Shown piece by piece: positions 32,193-38,452 of a stretch of DNA of 38,452 nucleotides; position 1 is the first letter of the stretch, and the number at the start of each line of letters is the position of its first letter. The notes under the pieces were generated by a model. The model saw nothing but the letters and a program-made list of their open reading frames with translations, ran no database searches and was not told the origin of the DNA. Origin of the DNA: Acidobacteriota bacterium (GTDB taxonomy: Bacteria > Acidobacteriota > Terriglobia > Terriglobales > Acidobacteriaceae); NCBI GenBank assembly GCA_003224905.1, contig QIAA01000162.1:1-38452 (forward strand), given 5' to 3'. The translations under genes and the position numbers were made by a program.

Positions 32193-32950
32193 TGCAGTAA
32201 AAGGCGTTGCAGTTCAGCATTCCAGTGCTCAAGGTTGCCTTTGGGTAACGTTTCCACCGTCTGCCGCGCCGGCTCCTCCGCCACAAGGTATAGCAGCCAG
32301 ATCAGGACACAGAAATGGTAGCTGCCCATTGTCACGAAATCGAAAATGTAGTTGCGGACGCCCGGGCCGACCCAGATTCGTATCGCTTCAATTGCCAGGT
32401 TGATGCTGGAAAATACACCCAAACCGATCGCGATCCCGAAGGCTAAGTTCTTCCAGGAAAGACCGAAGTACGAAGAAAACAAGAACAGGAATATCAGTAA
32501 ACCACTTTGTAACAGACTGACCGCTCGGTTCAGAAGATGAATTCCCGCAAATAGCCGATACGTATCCTCGCCCGGCGAATATGCGGAAACGGCTACCCCA
32601 AGCAGAATAAGTACAACTGCGGTCCCACGGAACAGCAAGCGGCTAAGTTGCCACACACCAGGATAAATCCGGAATACGTTTGAGAAGATCTCATAGATCA
32701 CCGCAAAACGCAGTGCAATGCTCACTACCTGCCCGACCGAATGAATGTACCAGTACCGATACGGAGAAACTGCCGGGCTGTGATCCATCACAAACAGCGT
32801 GCTCCCCAGCACTAACTCGAACAACGTATAAAGAGAAAAAGCTGGGAACTCGCGGAAGCGGTTTGACTTAATCAGGATGAAAACAGTCAAAACTTGGAAA
32901 ATTAGGGGCGCAATCCACAGATAGTGCCACAGAACCGAATGCGGGTACAT
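32189..32950 (-). CDS. Polytopic membrane protein, unknown function
   Basis: A 253-residue protein with about seven hydrophobic helices (roughly 7-27, 37-53, 67-90, 106-124, 137-160, 168-187 and 205-225) and a short soluble C-terminal tail (from about 228). There is no signal peptide and no transporter motif that I recognise. Its form (seven helices with short loops, in a two-gene unit) resembles sensor-type 7TM membrane proteins, but that is only an impression. ATG 32948-32950 is the natural start; the stop overlaps the next gene (ATGA). Confidence 0.7.
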   Translation of the reverse strand: MYPHSVLWHYLWIAPLIFQVLTVFILIKSNRFREFPAFSLYTLFELVLGSTLFVMDHSPAVSPYRYWYIHSVGQVVSIALRFAVIYEIFSNVFRIYPGVWQLSRLLFRGTAVVLILLGVAVSAYSPGEDTYRLFAGIHLLNRAVSLLQSGLLIFLFLFSSYFGLSWKNLAFGIAIGLGVFSSINLAIEAIRIWVGPGVRNYIFDFVTMGSYHFCVLIWLLYLVAEEPARQTVETLPKGNLEHWNAELQRLLLQ

Positions 32951-33045
32951 ATACAGAAGTTTTCGCGACTATATCCGAACCGCCATCCGTTCGCAACAGG
33001 TATCTCTTGGTGCGCCCCTTCATCAGTTCGAAGTGAGAAGCAAGC

Positions 33046-33174
33046 CTATGGCTTGCAGATCACGTGCGGAGGACAGTTCGGCTCCGGGGTGCCGTCGGCT
33101 TTCAGGTTGACTGGGTTGGAAAGTGCGCCGGCTAGCAGGAGTGCGCCGGCCAATAACAGTAGTACGTTTTTCAC
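33046..33174 (-). CDS. Small exported peptide (42 residues)
   Basis: Starting at GTG 33172-33174 the minus strand encodes MKNVLLLLAGALLLAGALSN followed by PVNLKADGTPEPNCPPHVICKP and a TAG. The first 18-20 residues are a textbook signal peptide with Lys near the start; cleavage would leave a mature peptide of about 20 residues with two Cys (Cys-x5-Cys) and several Pro. A ribosome binding site (AAAGGTG) lies about 8 bases upstream. I believe similar very short exported peptides with an 'ADG...P...C.P...CKP' ending occur in other acidobacteria, but this is from memory. It is missed by ordinary length cut-offs. Function unknown; a disulfide-bonded secreted peptide is plausible. Confidence 0.7.
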   Translation of the reverse strand: MKNVLLLLAGALLLAGALSNPVNLKADGTPEPNCPPHVICKP

Positions 33175-33289
33175 GGTTGAACACCTTTCTGGGTGGTTTT
33201 GGTGGTTCGACCGTGCTAATGTGGGCGCTCAGAGCGGACTTGCAGCACCGCAGCTCAAAAGGTCCGCTGTTCTGAAATCGAAAAAAATC

Positions 33290-33721
33290 ATGACTCTGAA
33301 ATCGGCGCTGGAAGATTTTTCAGAAACAACACTCGCGGCTATCGCGGGCAGTTTAGGAAGATTTGCTTATGTCGCACGCCTGCGTGAATCGGTGGGAGAA
33401 CCCTACACGCACTGGGGACTACGGCGGGTTTATGGCGAACAGGCTGCCCAGCAGGCGATTGCAGAGGCGCACCGCAAACTGTTCTTGCAATTGCTGCGCA
33501 CTCCGTTGCGGAGTCTAATGACTGATCTGCAGATTTCGGCTGAGTATTCGGAAGGCTCGCTTACTGAATACGTCGAGAGGCTTCGCAGTCGGTGTGGCGC
33601 TCTGCTTCCAGCCGAACTTGGCGGCGGCTCGGCACGCCACTTCAATTCAGTGCTGCACGCTCTCGCTCTTCTGGCTTCGGCTCCGACGCAGATTCCACCG
33701 GACGCCAATCGCCGAGTTTAA
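33290..33721 (+). CDS. Small helical protein, unknown function
   Basis: A 143-residue protein. ATG 33290 is preferred because the frame before it runs through the divergent exported-peptide gene. It appears soluble and mostly helical (TTLAAIAGSLGRFAYVARLR, then 'AAQQAIAEAHRKLFLQLLRT', then 'SLTEYVERLRSRCGALLPAE'). There is no signal peptide or membrane segment. No known family is recognised. It diverges from the exported-peptide gene with a 115-base spacer, and its 3' end overlaps the XRE regulator gene on the other strand by 80 bases (tail to tail). Confidence 0.65.
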   Translation: MTLKSALEDFSETTLAAIAGSLGRFAYVARLRESVGEPYTHWGLRRVYGEQAAQQAIAEAHRKLFLQLLRTPLRSLMTDLQISAEYSEGSLTEYVERLRSRCGALLPAELGGGSARHFNSVLHALALLASAPTQIPPDANRRV

Positions 33722-34488
33722 GCGCAACGCCAACAACCTGGCCGATGACCTCTGCATCTTGCGGATGGCGCAGTACACGGACAGGCACTGGGGAAAGCGG
33801 ATGCGACTGCAGCAAAATGTGGTCGCCCTTTAGCGTGCACCAGCAGCACGTATAACCGTCACGCATTTCGACAAAATAGACTGGCCGCTCATACTCAGAG
33901 CGCCACATACCCTGAACTACTTTGTTCCTCGATTCGTCCACTTGAAGAAAAGTTCCTGGCGGCAACAGCGGATACATAGTGAAATCTTCACTTCCAAGAT
34001 AGCCATAGGTGTACTTATCTCCGGCGAGTTGGAACAAGTAGGCTACCGGGACTAGTCCCCACTGTTCCACCATACGGCTGAGGTTCACCGTGCGCCGCGG
34101 ATCAAACGATGGATCGAGGCGCGTTGGAATGTGTACGGCCGGAGCGGCCTGCAAAAATTCAGAGACATAAGACTTCGGGGGTAGATTAAGGCTGAGGTCA
34201 GCAGCTCCCAGCTCAAGATCAATTCCGTACCAGGATAGTATTTCTCGCAGATCACCGATGATAGACGGCAGCGAGGGAATAAACTCGATAGATGCTGGGG
34301 ACGAGTCCCTTGGTTTCAATGTCAGAGAGACGACTCGGGCTTACGATGAATTCGTCATTGCCATGTCTTTCTGCAATGCGCAGCGTGGCGTTTTCTACAT
34401 CACGCATCGTCAAGCCCAGACGCTCACGTGAAGCGCGTAAATTCAGGCCTGCCGCCAAGATTGTTGACCTCCCGTCAGGAGCCTCCAT
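33642..34488 (-). pseudogene. XRE-family helix-turn-helix regulator, frameshifted by one base
   Basis: The first frame (34488 to 34252) encodes the DNA-binding part: LRASRERLGLTMRDVENATL, then 'SRLSDIETKGLVPSIYRVYS' ending at Val-Tyr-His-Arg and a stop. The second frame (about 34252 to 33642) continues with DLREILSWYGIDLELGA and a long C-terminal beta-rich domain (about 200 residues, with 'YGYLGSEDFTMYPLLPPGTF' and 'CCWCTLKGDHILLQSHPLSP'), reminiscent of a LexA/S24-like fold. Reading CAT-CG-GAT instead of CAT-CGG-TGA restores one continuous protein of about 280 residues, so one extra base near 34253 breaks the gene. It may be a sequencing error or a real lesion. In the intact form it would be a transcription factor with a sensory or protease-like C-terminus. 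Confidence 0.8.
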
Positions 34489-34808
34489 TATTCGCCTCGG
34501 ATCCCTTGATGTGAATCAGGTCCAGTCCGTTTTCGACCGCATCTCATGTGTGGAGAACGAAGGTGCAAATCGAGTAGACGTGAGATCGTGCGAACTCCAA
34601 GTGGTCTGGGTCTGAAAGCTTGCCCCACAAAACCTAACCTGTCGAGGCGAACAATAAATCAATTCTGCTATAAAGCAAAGGACTTTTGGCCTGTGGAAAA
34701 TTTTTCTTTAAGAAATGTCGCTATGTCGCGCAATAACCTCGATCACATCTCCCGTCCGCGGCATCGCCTCCAGCAGCCGGGATAGGTGCTTTCACTTATA
34801 CTGTGACT
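34489..34808. other. Divergent intergenic region
   Basis: 320 bases between the XRE regulator (minus) and the small protein gene at 34809 (plus). No coding frame of merit. It contains the -10 element at 34797-34802 close to the plus-strand gene, and an A+T-rich part around 34655-34715 (TTTTTCTTTAAGAAATG). No operator repeats were seen. Confidence 0.4.
34797..34802 (+). promoter_or_regulatory. -10 element, leaderless arrangement
   Basis: TATACT ends 6 bases before ATG 34809, exactly the spacing seen at recQ (TATACTG-N5-ATG). The transcript would start at or near the ATG, and there is no Shine-Dalgarno sequence. Confidence 0.45.
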
Positions 34809-35048
34809 ATGGCTCGCGGCTGGGAGAGCAAATCCGTCGAGGAACAACAAGCCGCGGCCCCAGCTCCGCACGAATGGAAAAGGCCACTGACACCCGAGGA
34901 AAAGGCTGTTCGACAACAACTTGAGGCACTGCAACTTTCAAGAAAGAGAATTCTGCAGCAAATTGAAGCCGCTCGGAACCCGCGTCATCGGCAAGTGCTT
35001 GAAAACGCCTTAGCTGACCTCGATTCCCGCCTGGCACGCCTGGTCTAA
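34809..35048 (+). CDS. Small conserved-looking protein, unknown function
   Basis: A 79-residue soluble protein starting at ATG 34809 (a GTG at 34803 would add two residues). It begins ARGWESKSVEEQQAAA and then has a Pro-rich turn and two long charged helices (EEKAVRQQLEALQLSRKRIL and 'HRQVLENALADLDSRLARLV'), probably a helical hairpin. No known family. The start 'ARGWESKSVE' seems familiar from acidobacterial genomes, but this is from memory. purS follows 56 bases after its stop. Confidence 0.7.
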   Translation: MARGWESKSVEEQQAAAPAPHEWKRPLTPEEKAVRQQLEALQLSRKRILQQIEAARNPRHRQVLENALADLDSRLARLV

Positions 35049-35083
35049 GCCCGTGGTTTAGCGGCATTTCGACGCTTCTGACG

Positions 35084-35089
35084 TATAAT
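35084..35089 (+). promoter_or_regulatory. -10 element of purS
   Basis: TATAAT (perfect consensus) lies 14 bases before ATG 35104, leaving a leader of only about 7-8 bases with no ribosome binding site. No strong -35 hexamer is visible at the usual distance. Confidence 0.45.
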
Positions 35090-35103
35090 GCCAGTCATCC
35101 CCC

Positions 35104-35355
35104 ATGAAAGCCTATGTGTATGTCTCGCTGAAGAAGAGTGTTCTGGATCCCCAGGGTAAGACAATTCAAAGTGCTCTCAAGAAAATGGGATACAAGGGCC
35201 TGGAAGATGTTCGCCAAGGAAAGTATTTCGAACTCACTCTTGATGGCGGTCTCCCGCGGAATGACGCAGAGGCTGAGGTCACTCGTATTGCGAGCGAGAT
35301 ACTCACCAATCCGGTGATTGAGGAGTTCCAGGTGCGGCTGGAGGAACAGCCCTAA
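35104..35355 (+). CDS. purS: Phosphoribosylformylglycinamidine synthase subunit PurS
   Basis: An 83-residue protein that completes the PurL-PurQ-PurS enzyme of purine synthesis, bridging the glutaminase and synthase subunits. The family signature is clear: YVYVSLKKSVLDPQGKTIQS, 'ALKKMGYKGLEDVRQGKYFE', and the C-terminal 'LTNPVIEEFQVRLE'. The length is normal. purQ and purL are not adjacent here; glmS follows instead after 53 bases. The transcript may be leaderless or nearly so. Confidence 0.95.
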   Translation: MKAYVYVSLKKSVLDPQGKTIQSALKKMGYKGLEDVRQGKYFELTLDGGLPRNDAEAEVTRIASEILTNPVIEEFQVRLEEQP

Positions 35356-35408
35356 GCAGTGTTTCTGGGGTCGGTTCGTTTTTGTTTTAGCGAAAAGGGG
35401 AACCTGAG

Positions 35409-37283
35409 ATGTGCGGTATAGTCGGCTACGTTGGGAAGAAGAGAGTAGTACCGGTCATCATTGATGGTTTAAAGCGCCTCGAATACCGTGGCTATGACTC
35501 GGCCGGCATAGCAGTCTCCGGTAATGGCGAGGGGTTACAGATTCGCCGCGCCGAAGGCAAGCTGCGGAATCTGGAAGAGGTAATCCGTCTCAAACCTCTC
35601 GACGGTACTTACGGAATCGGACACACCCGCTGGGCGACTCACGGCCGTCCCACAGAAGAGAACGCCCACCCGCATCGCGACTGTAGTGGCCGCGTCGTCG
35701 TCGTACATAACGGCATCATCGAAAACTATGTATCACTGAAGCGCAAGCTGATCGAGGAAGGCCATCGCTTCACGACTGAAACCGACACAGAAGTCATCGC
35801 CCACCTTGTCGAGAAGTATTTCCTGAAGAGCGCCAACGGACATCGTCCCTCACTCGAAGACGCAGTCAGAAAGGCTGTAGGTCAATTGAGTGGCGTCTTC
35901 GCCCTGGCAGTGATGGCCGTCGATGAGCCCAACAAGATTGTCGCCGCCAGAAATGGCCCCCCTGCGGTAATCGGCCTCGGAAAAGATGAATATTTTGTCG
36001 CCTCGGACGTCCCCGCGATTCTCTATCACACCCGCGACCTCTTCTTTCTTGCCGACGGCGACCTGGCGGTGATCACCTCCGAGGGAGTACAGCTCACCGA
36101 CTTCAACGGTCAGCCCATCGTTCGTCAGCTGCAGCATGTCACCTGGGACCCGATCATGGCCGAAAAAGGCGGGTTCAAGCATTTCATGCTGAAGGAAATT
36201 TACGAGCAGCCCCGCGCCGTTCGTGACACGACGCTTGGCCGCATCTCGCAGGAAACAGGCCACGTCTTTCTGGACGAGATGGAGATCACGGAAGCAGAAT
36301 TCAAAGCGGCTAAGAAGATCAACATCGCGGCCTGCGGCACCAGTTGGCATGCGGCACAGGCCGGCAAGTTCATGATCGAACGCATGGCGCGCGTGCCGGT
36401 TGAAGTGGACTATGCCAGCGAGTGGCGCTACCGCGATCCCATCATTCCCTCAGATACCGTCACGATTTTGATTTCGCAGTCCGGCGAAACTGCCGACACA
36501 ATCGCCGCTCAGCGCGAGGCCAAAGCTAAAGGATCCAAGACGGTCGCCATCTGCAACGTAGTCGGATCGATGATCACCCGCGAAGCAGCGGGTACGATCT
36601 ACACGCATGCCGGCCCGGAAATCGGCGTGGCTTCTACGAAGGCCTTCACCGCCCAACTGACCGCGCTCTATCTATTCTCACTATACGTCGCGCAACTCCG
36701 CGGTGAGATGAGCGCGGAACAGGCGATGGATGCTATCCAGGAACTGACGCGTATTCCCGGCAAACTCGAGCACTTGCTCACGCACGAAGAAGACTATGAA
36801 GACCTCGCACGCGAATACGTACGTTCCCAGGATTTCCTCTTCCTGGGCCGCGGAATTCATTACCCGATCGCTCTCGAGGGCGCGCTGAAGTTGAAGGAGA
36901 TCTCCTACATCCACGCCGAAGGCTACCCCGCTGGCGAAATGAAGCACGGCCCCAATGCCCTGATCGACGACAAACTACCGGTCGTAATCTTGGCCACACG
37001 CGACTCCAAGGACCCTCTTTCAATGGTTCGCTACGAGAAGACAATCTCCAACCTGAAAGAGGTCAAGGCGCGCTCCGGACGAGTGATAGCGTTGGCCACC
37101 GAAGGCGATGAGGAGATCAAAGAAGCTGCTGATCACGTCATCTACATCCCCTCCGCCCCGGAGGAACTGTCACCCATTCTGGAAATCGTCCCCTTGCAGC
37201 TCCTTGCCTACCACATCGCCGTACGTCGCGGCTGCGACGTAGACCAACCAAGAAACCTGGCGAAGTCAGTGACGGTGGAATAA
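35409..37283 (+). CDS. glmS: Glutamine--fructose-6-phosphate aminotransferase (isomerizing)
   Basis: A 624-residue enzyme that makes glucosamine-6-phosphate from fructose-6-phosphate and glutamine, the first step of UDP-GlcNAc and cell-wall synthesis. Cys2 is the N-terminal nucleophile of the class II glutaminase (MCGIVGYVG; '[14 protein letters not shown]', '[19 protein letters not shown]'). Two SIS sugar-isomerase domains follow ('[18 protein letters not shown]', '[18 protein letters not shown]', then '[20 protein letters not shown]'), and the C-terminal '[15 protein letters not shown]' is diagnostic. The length is normal. There is no room for a glmS ribozyme in the 53-base leader. Confidence 0.98.
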   Translation: MCGIVGYVGKKRVVPVIIDGLKRLEYRGYDSAGIAVSGNGEGLQIRRAEGKLRNLEEVIRLKPLDGTYGIGHTRWATHGRPTEENAHPHRDCSGRVVVVHNGIIENYVSLKRKLIEEGHRFTTETDTEVIAHLVEKYFLKSANGHRPSLEDAVRKAVGQLSGVFALAVMAVDEPNKIVAARNGPPAVIGLGKDEYFVASDVPAILYHTRDLFFLADGDLAVITSEGVQLTDFNGQPIVRQLQHVTWDPIMAEKGGFKHFMLKEIYEQPRAVRDTTLGRISQETGHVFLDEMEITEAEFKAAKKINIAACGTSWHAAQAGKFMIERMARVPVEVDYASEWRYRDPIIPSDTVTILISQSGETADTIAAQREAKAKGSKTVAICNVVGSMITREAAGTIYTHAGPEIGVASTKAFTAQLTALYLFSLYVAQLRGEMSAEQAMDAIQELTRIPGKLEHLLTHEEDYEDLAREYVRSQDFLFLGRGIHYPIALEGALKLKEISYIHAEGYPAGEMKHGPNALIDDKLPVVILATRDSKDPLSMVRYEKTISNLKEVKARSGRVIALATEGDEEIKEAADHVIYIPSAPEELSPILEIVPLQLLAYHIAVRRGCDVDQPRNLAKSVTVE

Positions 37284-37306
37284 CTCTGTCATCCTGAGCG
37301 GAGTAA

Positions 37307-37327
37307 CTGCTGCGCGAAGCGCAGCAG
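37307..37327 (+). terminator. Hairpin after glmS
   Basis: The arms CTGCTGCGC (37307-37315) and GCGCAGCAG (37319-37327) surround a GAA loop, 24 bases after the glmS stop. It lies in a 'GTCATCCTGAGCGGAG...GTCGAAGGACCC' segment of a type I have seen between genes in many environmental genomes, which suggests a dispersed element. Confidence 0.5.
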
Positions 37328-37415
37328 CTGCGAAGTCGAAGGACCCCAAGCCTCCCCAAGCTGGCAAAGGCACAACAGGGAATTCTCCCCATCCATCAGA
37401 AAAACGCAGCCGCGG

Positions 37416-37814
37416 CTACTTCTTTCTCACGTTCTGCACCGCCGCCACCACCGCCCGCCGCACAGGCACAATCGCCCCTCGAGAGGGATCACTCGCCGCC
37501 GCCGCCCGTGACAAAACCTCCTCCTGAATATATTTCACGAAATCCTGAATCTGACGCTGCATCTCCTCCATGCGTTCGCGCATTTGTAGGATGATAGCGA
37601 TGCCGGAGATGTTCACTCCCAGGTCGCGCGCCAGATTGAGAATGAACTCCAACCGCTGCAGGTCTTCATCGGTGTAAAGCCGGGTGTTACCCTCCGTGCG
37701 CGACGGCTTCAGCAGTCCCTCGCGTTCGTACAGCCGCAAGGTCTGAGGATGAATGCCATACATCTCGGCGACAGCCGAAATCATGTACGCGCCCTTGGAT
37801 CGGCGTTTGTTCAT
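37416..37814 (-). CDS. hspR: HspR-like MerR-family heat-shock repressor
   Basis: A 132-residue regulator. The N-terminal MerR winged helix is clear: YMISAVAEMYGIHPQTLRLY, then 'EREGLLKPSRTEGNTRLYTD', then the dimer helix with 'LEFILNLARDLGVNISGIAI'. The pattern 'ISAVAEMYGIHPQTLRLYEREGLL' and the 'GVNISGI' helix place it with HspR, which represses dnaK/clpB operons at HAIR-type sites. No dnaK, dnaJ or clpB gene lies in the window. The C-terminal coiled-coil is followed by an Ala/Arg-rich tail. The ATG at 37812-37814 is preferred over the TTG two codons before it. Confidence 0.8.
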   Translation of the reverse strand: MNKRRSKGAYMISAVAEMYGIHPQTLRLYEREGLLKPSRTEGNTRLYTDEDLQRLEFILNLARDLGVNISGIAIILQMRERMEEMQRQIQDFVKYIQEEVLSRAAAASDPSRGAIVPVRRAVVAAVQNVRKK

Positions 37815-37835
37815 GCCCAAAGTCTAAAGCATCAA

Positions 37836-37905
37836 CCACAGAGAACAAGAGGTCCAGGAGGAATTGCCCTCTGTGGACCTCTGTGGACCTCCGTGTCCTC
37901 TGTGG
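37836..37905. repeat. CACAGAGG-type dispersed repeat, copy 3 (inverted pair)
   Basis: The left arm begins CCACAGAGAACAAGAGGTCC; the right arm is CCTCTGTGGACCTCTGTGG continuing to CCTCTGTGG at 37905. The two sides are roughly reverse complements, so they fold into a long imperfect hairpin. It sits between hspR and the permease gene. Confidence 0.6.
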
Positions 37906-37936
37906 TTTTGAAGTGTTTCTCTGTGTGCTTCCGAAC

Positions 37937-38452
37937 CTAGCCGATCGGCTGAGGCTGCGCCCACCCGGCGGGTTTGAGCGCCTGTTTCAGAACATAGGCC
38001 AGCACTCCCGCGCCGATCACTATCGCGCCCAGCGCAAACGAGCTGATGCCCCCCACCTGCTCGCTTTGGCTACGCACAAGATCGAAGCTAAGTAAAAGTA
38101 CCGGCGCCACACCCACCGCAACAGCACCAAACATCCCGCCCGGGACGCGGAACGGCCGGGCCAGTCGCGGTTCCCGGATTCGGAGAACGATAAGCGCCAC
38201 AAATTCGAGTCCGAGGCTCAGCCCATAGACAAGGATGTCCAGAGTCACAAGCCGCTCGAATCCCAGCCCAAGGCACCCGGCCCATCCGATCGCCAGCGCC
38301 ACAATGGCAACCCACGGGGCTCGCCGCCGATTCAGCTTCCCGAACAACTGAGGGAGCATCCCATCCTGAGCCATCGCCAAGGGCAGACGGGAGTAGCTCA
38401 TCACCAAAGCGTTGAACATGCCGAAGGCGCTGAACATGCCGCCCAGGACCAG
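37937..38452 (-). CDS. APC-family amino acid permease, C-terminal part
   Basis: The C-terminal 170 or so residues of a transporter whose start lies beyond the window. Visible are 'SAFGMFNALVMSYSRLPLAM' followed by AQDGMLP, a helix pair with 'APWVAIVALAIGWAGCLGLG', 'LGLEFVALIVLRIREPRLAR' with 'PFRVPGG', and two more membrane helices. 'SRLPLAMAQDGMLP' and 'RPFRVPGG' are standard signatures of the amino acid/polyamine/organocation (APC) superfamily. The substrate cannot be predicted. The stop is at 37937; the short Trp/Pro/Gln tail after the last helix is normal. Confidence 0.88.
   Translation of the reverse strand: MVLGGMFSAFGMFNALVMSYSRLPLAMAQDGMLPQLFGKLNRRRAPWVAIVALAIGWAGCLGLGFERLVTLDILVYGLSLGLEFVALIVLRIREPRLARPFRVPGGMFGAVAVGVAPVLLLSFDLVRSQSEQVGGISSFALGAIVIGAGVLAYVLKQALKPAGWAQPQPIG

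Noticed and set aside
32924..33289. A longer start for the small helical protein at 33290
   Set aside because: The extension runs antisense through the well-supported exported-peptide gene and shows no protein-like features.
35356..35408. A glmS ribozyme upstream of glmS
   Set aside because: Only 53 bases separate purS and glmS, too short for the ribozyme core, and none of its conserved segments is visible.
1..38452. tRNA, rRNA or tmRNA genes
   Set aside because: No cloverleaf T-arm (GTTCRANNC) in a tRNA context and no rRNA-like segments were noticed in reading both strands; a covariance search would be needed to exclude them fully.

Overview
The window looks like an acidobacterial chromosome (class Terriglobia or a close relative). 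The evidence is GC-rich housekeeping genes, an ftsQ-ftsA-ftsZ cell-division block, several small conserved proteins of a style common in that phylum, PadR + membrane-protein and ECF-sigma + membrane-protein pairs, and dispersed intergenic repeats with a CACAGAGG core. This assignment rests on recognition of protein style, not on a database search.

Layout. 1-4400: the 5' end of an IS110-type transposase at the left edge, an ECF sigma factor (frameshifted) with its membrane partner, a PadR regulator with a membrane protein, a TetR regulator with an internal deletion but three well-kept operator half-palindromes, a hairpin-rich gene-free stretch, and a lipoprotein. 4600-11000: a small helical protein, an RlpA-type lipoprotein with a SPOR domain, a two-helix membrane protein, a cytochrome P460-like protein, a three-PASTA-domain protein, RecQ overlapping a DsbD-N-like secreted protein, and a decayed CHASE4 sensor. 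11013-12743: glutaminyl-tRNA synthetase. 12946-16841: a five-gene accessory island of proteins I do not recognise, visibly richer in A+T than its neighbours. It encodes two membrane proteins, two winged-helix-like segments and two larger soluble proteins, and is followed by a broken RAYT (REP-associated transposase) and a hairpin-rich stretch. 17528-21252: ftsQ, ftsA and ftsZ. 21407-28270: a beta-CASP RNase, a catalytically degenerate M1-like protein, RlmB, a thiolase, a LytTR response regulator and a Crp/Fnr regulator with an N-terminal Cys cluster. 28947-34488: a GAF-PAS-GAF sigma54 activator, two membrane proteins, a 42-residue exported peptide, a small helical protein and a frameshifted XRE regulator. 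34809-38452: a small conserved protein, PurS, GlmS, an HspR/MerR regulator and the C-terminal part of an APC permease.

How the genes fit together. Division, translation, purine and cell-wall precursor genes (ftsQAZ, glnS, purS, glmS, rlmB) are all intact. Five accessory genes (ECF sigma, TetR, CHASE4 sensor, RAYT, XRE) carry frameshifts or deletions. That contrast argues for real decay of accessory regulators rather than uniform sequencing error, although single-base errors cannot be excluded without the reads.

The best candidate for a previously undescribed system is the 12946-16841 island. Its second half (14953-16841) has its own good sigma70-type promoter and three translationally overlapping genes ending in a three-helix membrane protein. 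Its first half repeats the same ingredients, with the membrane and winged-helix parts in one protein.
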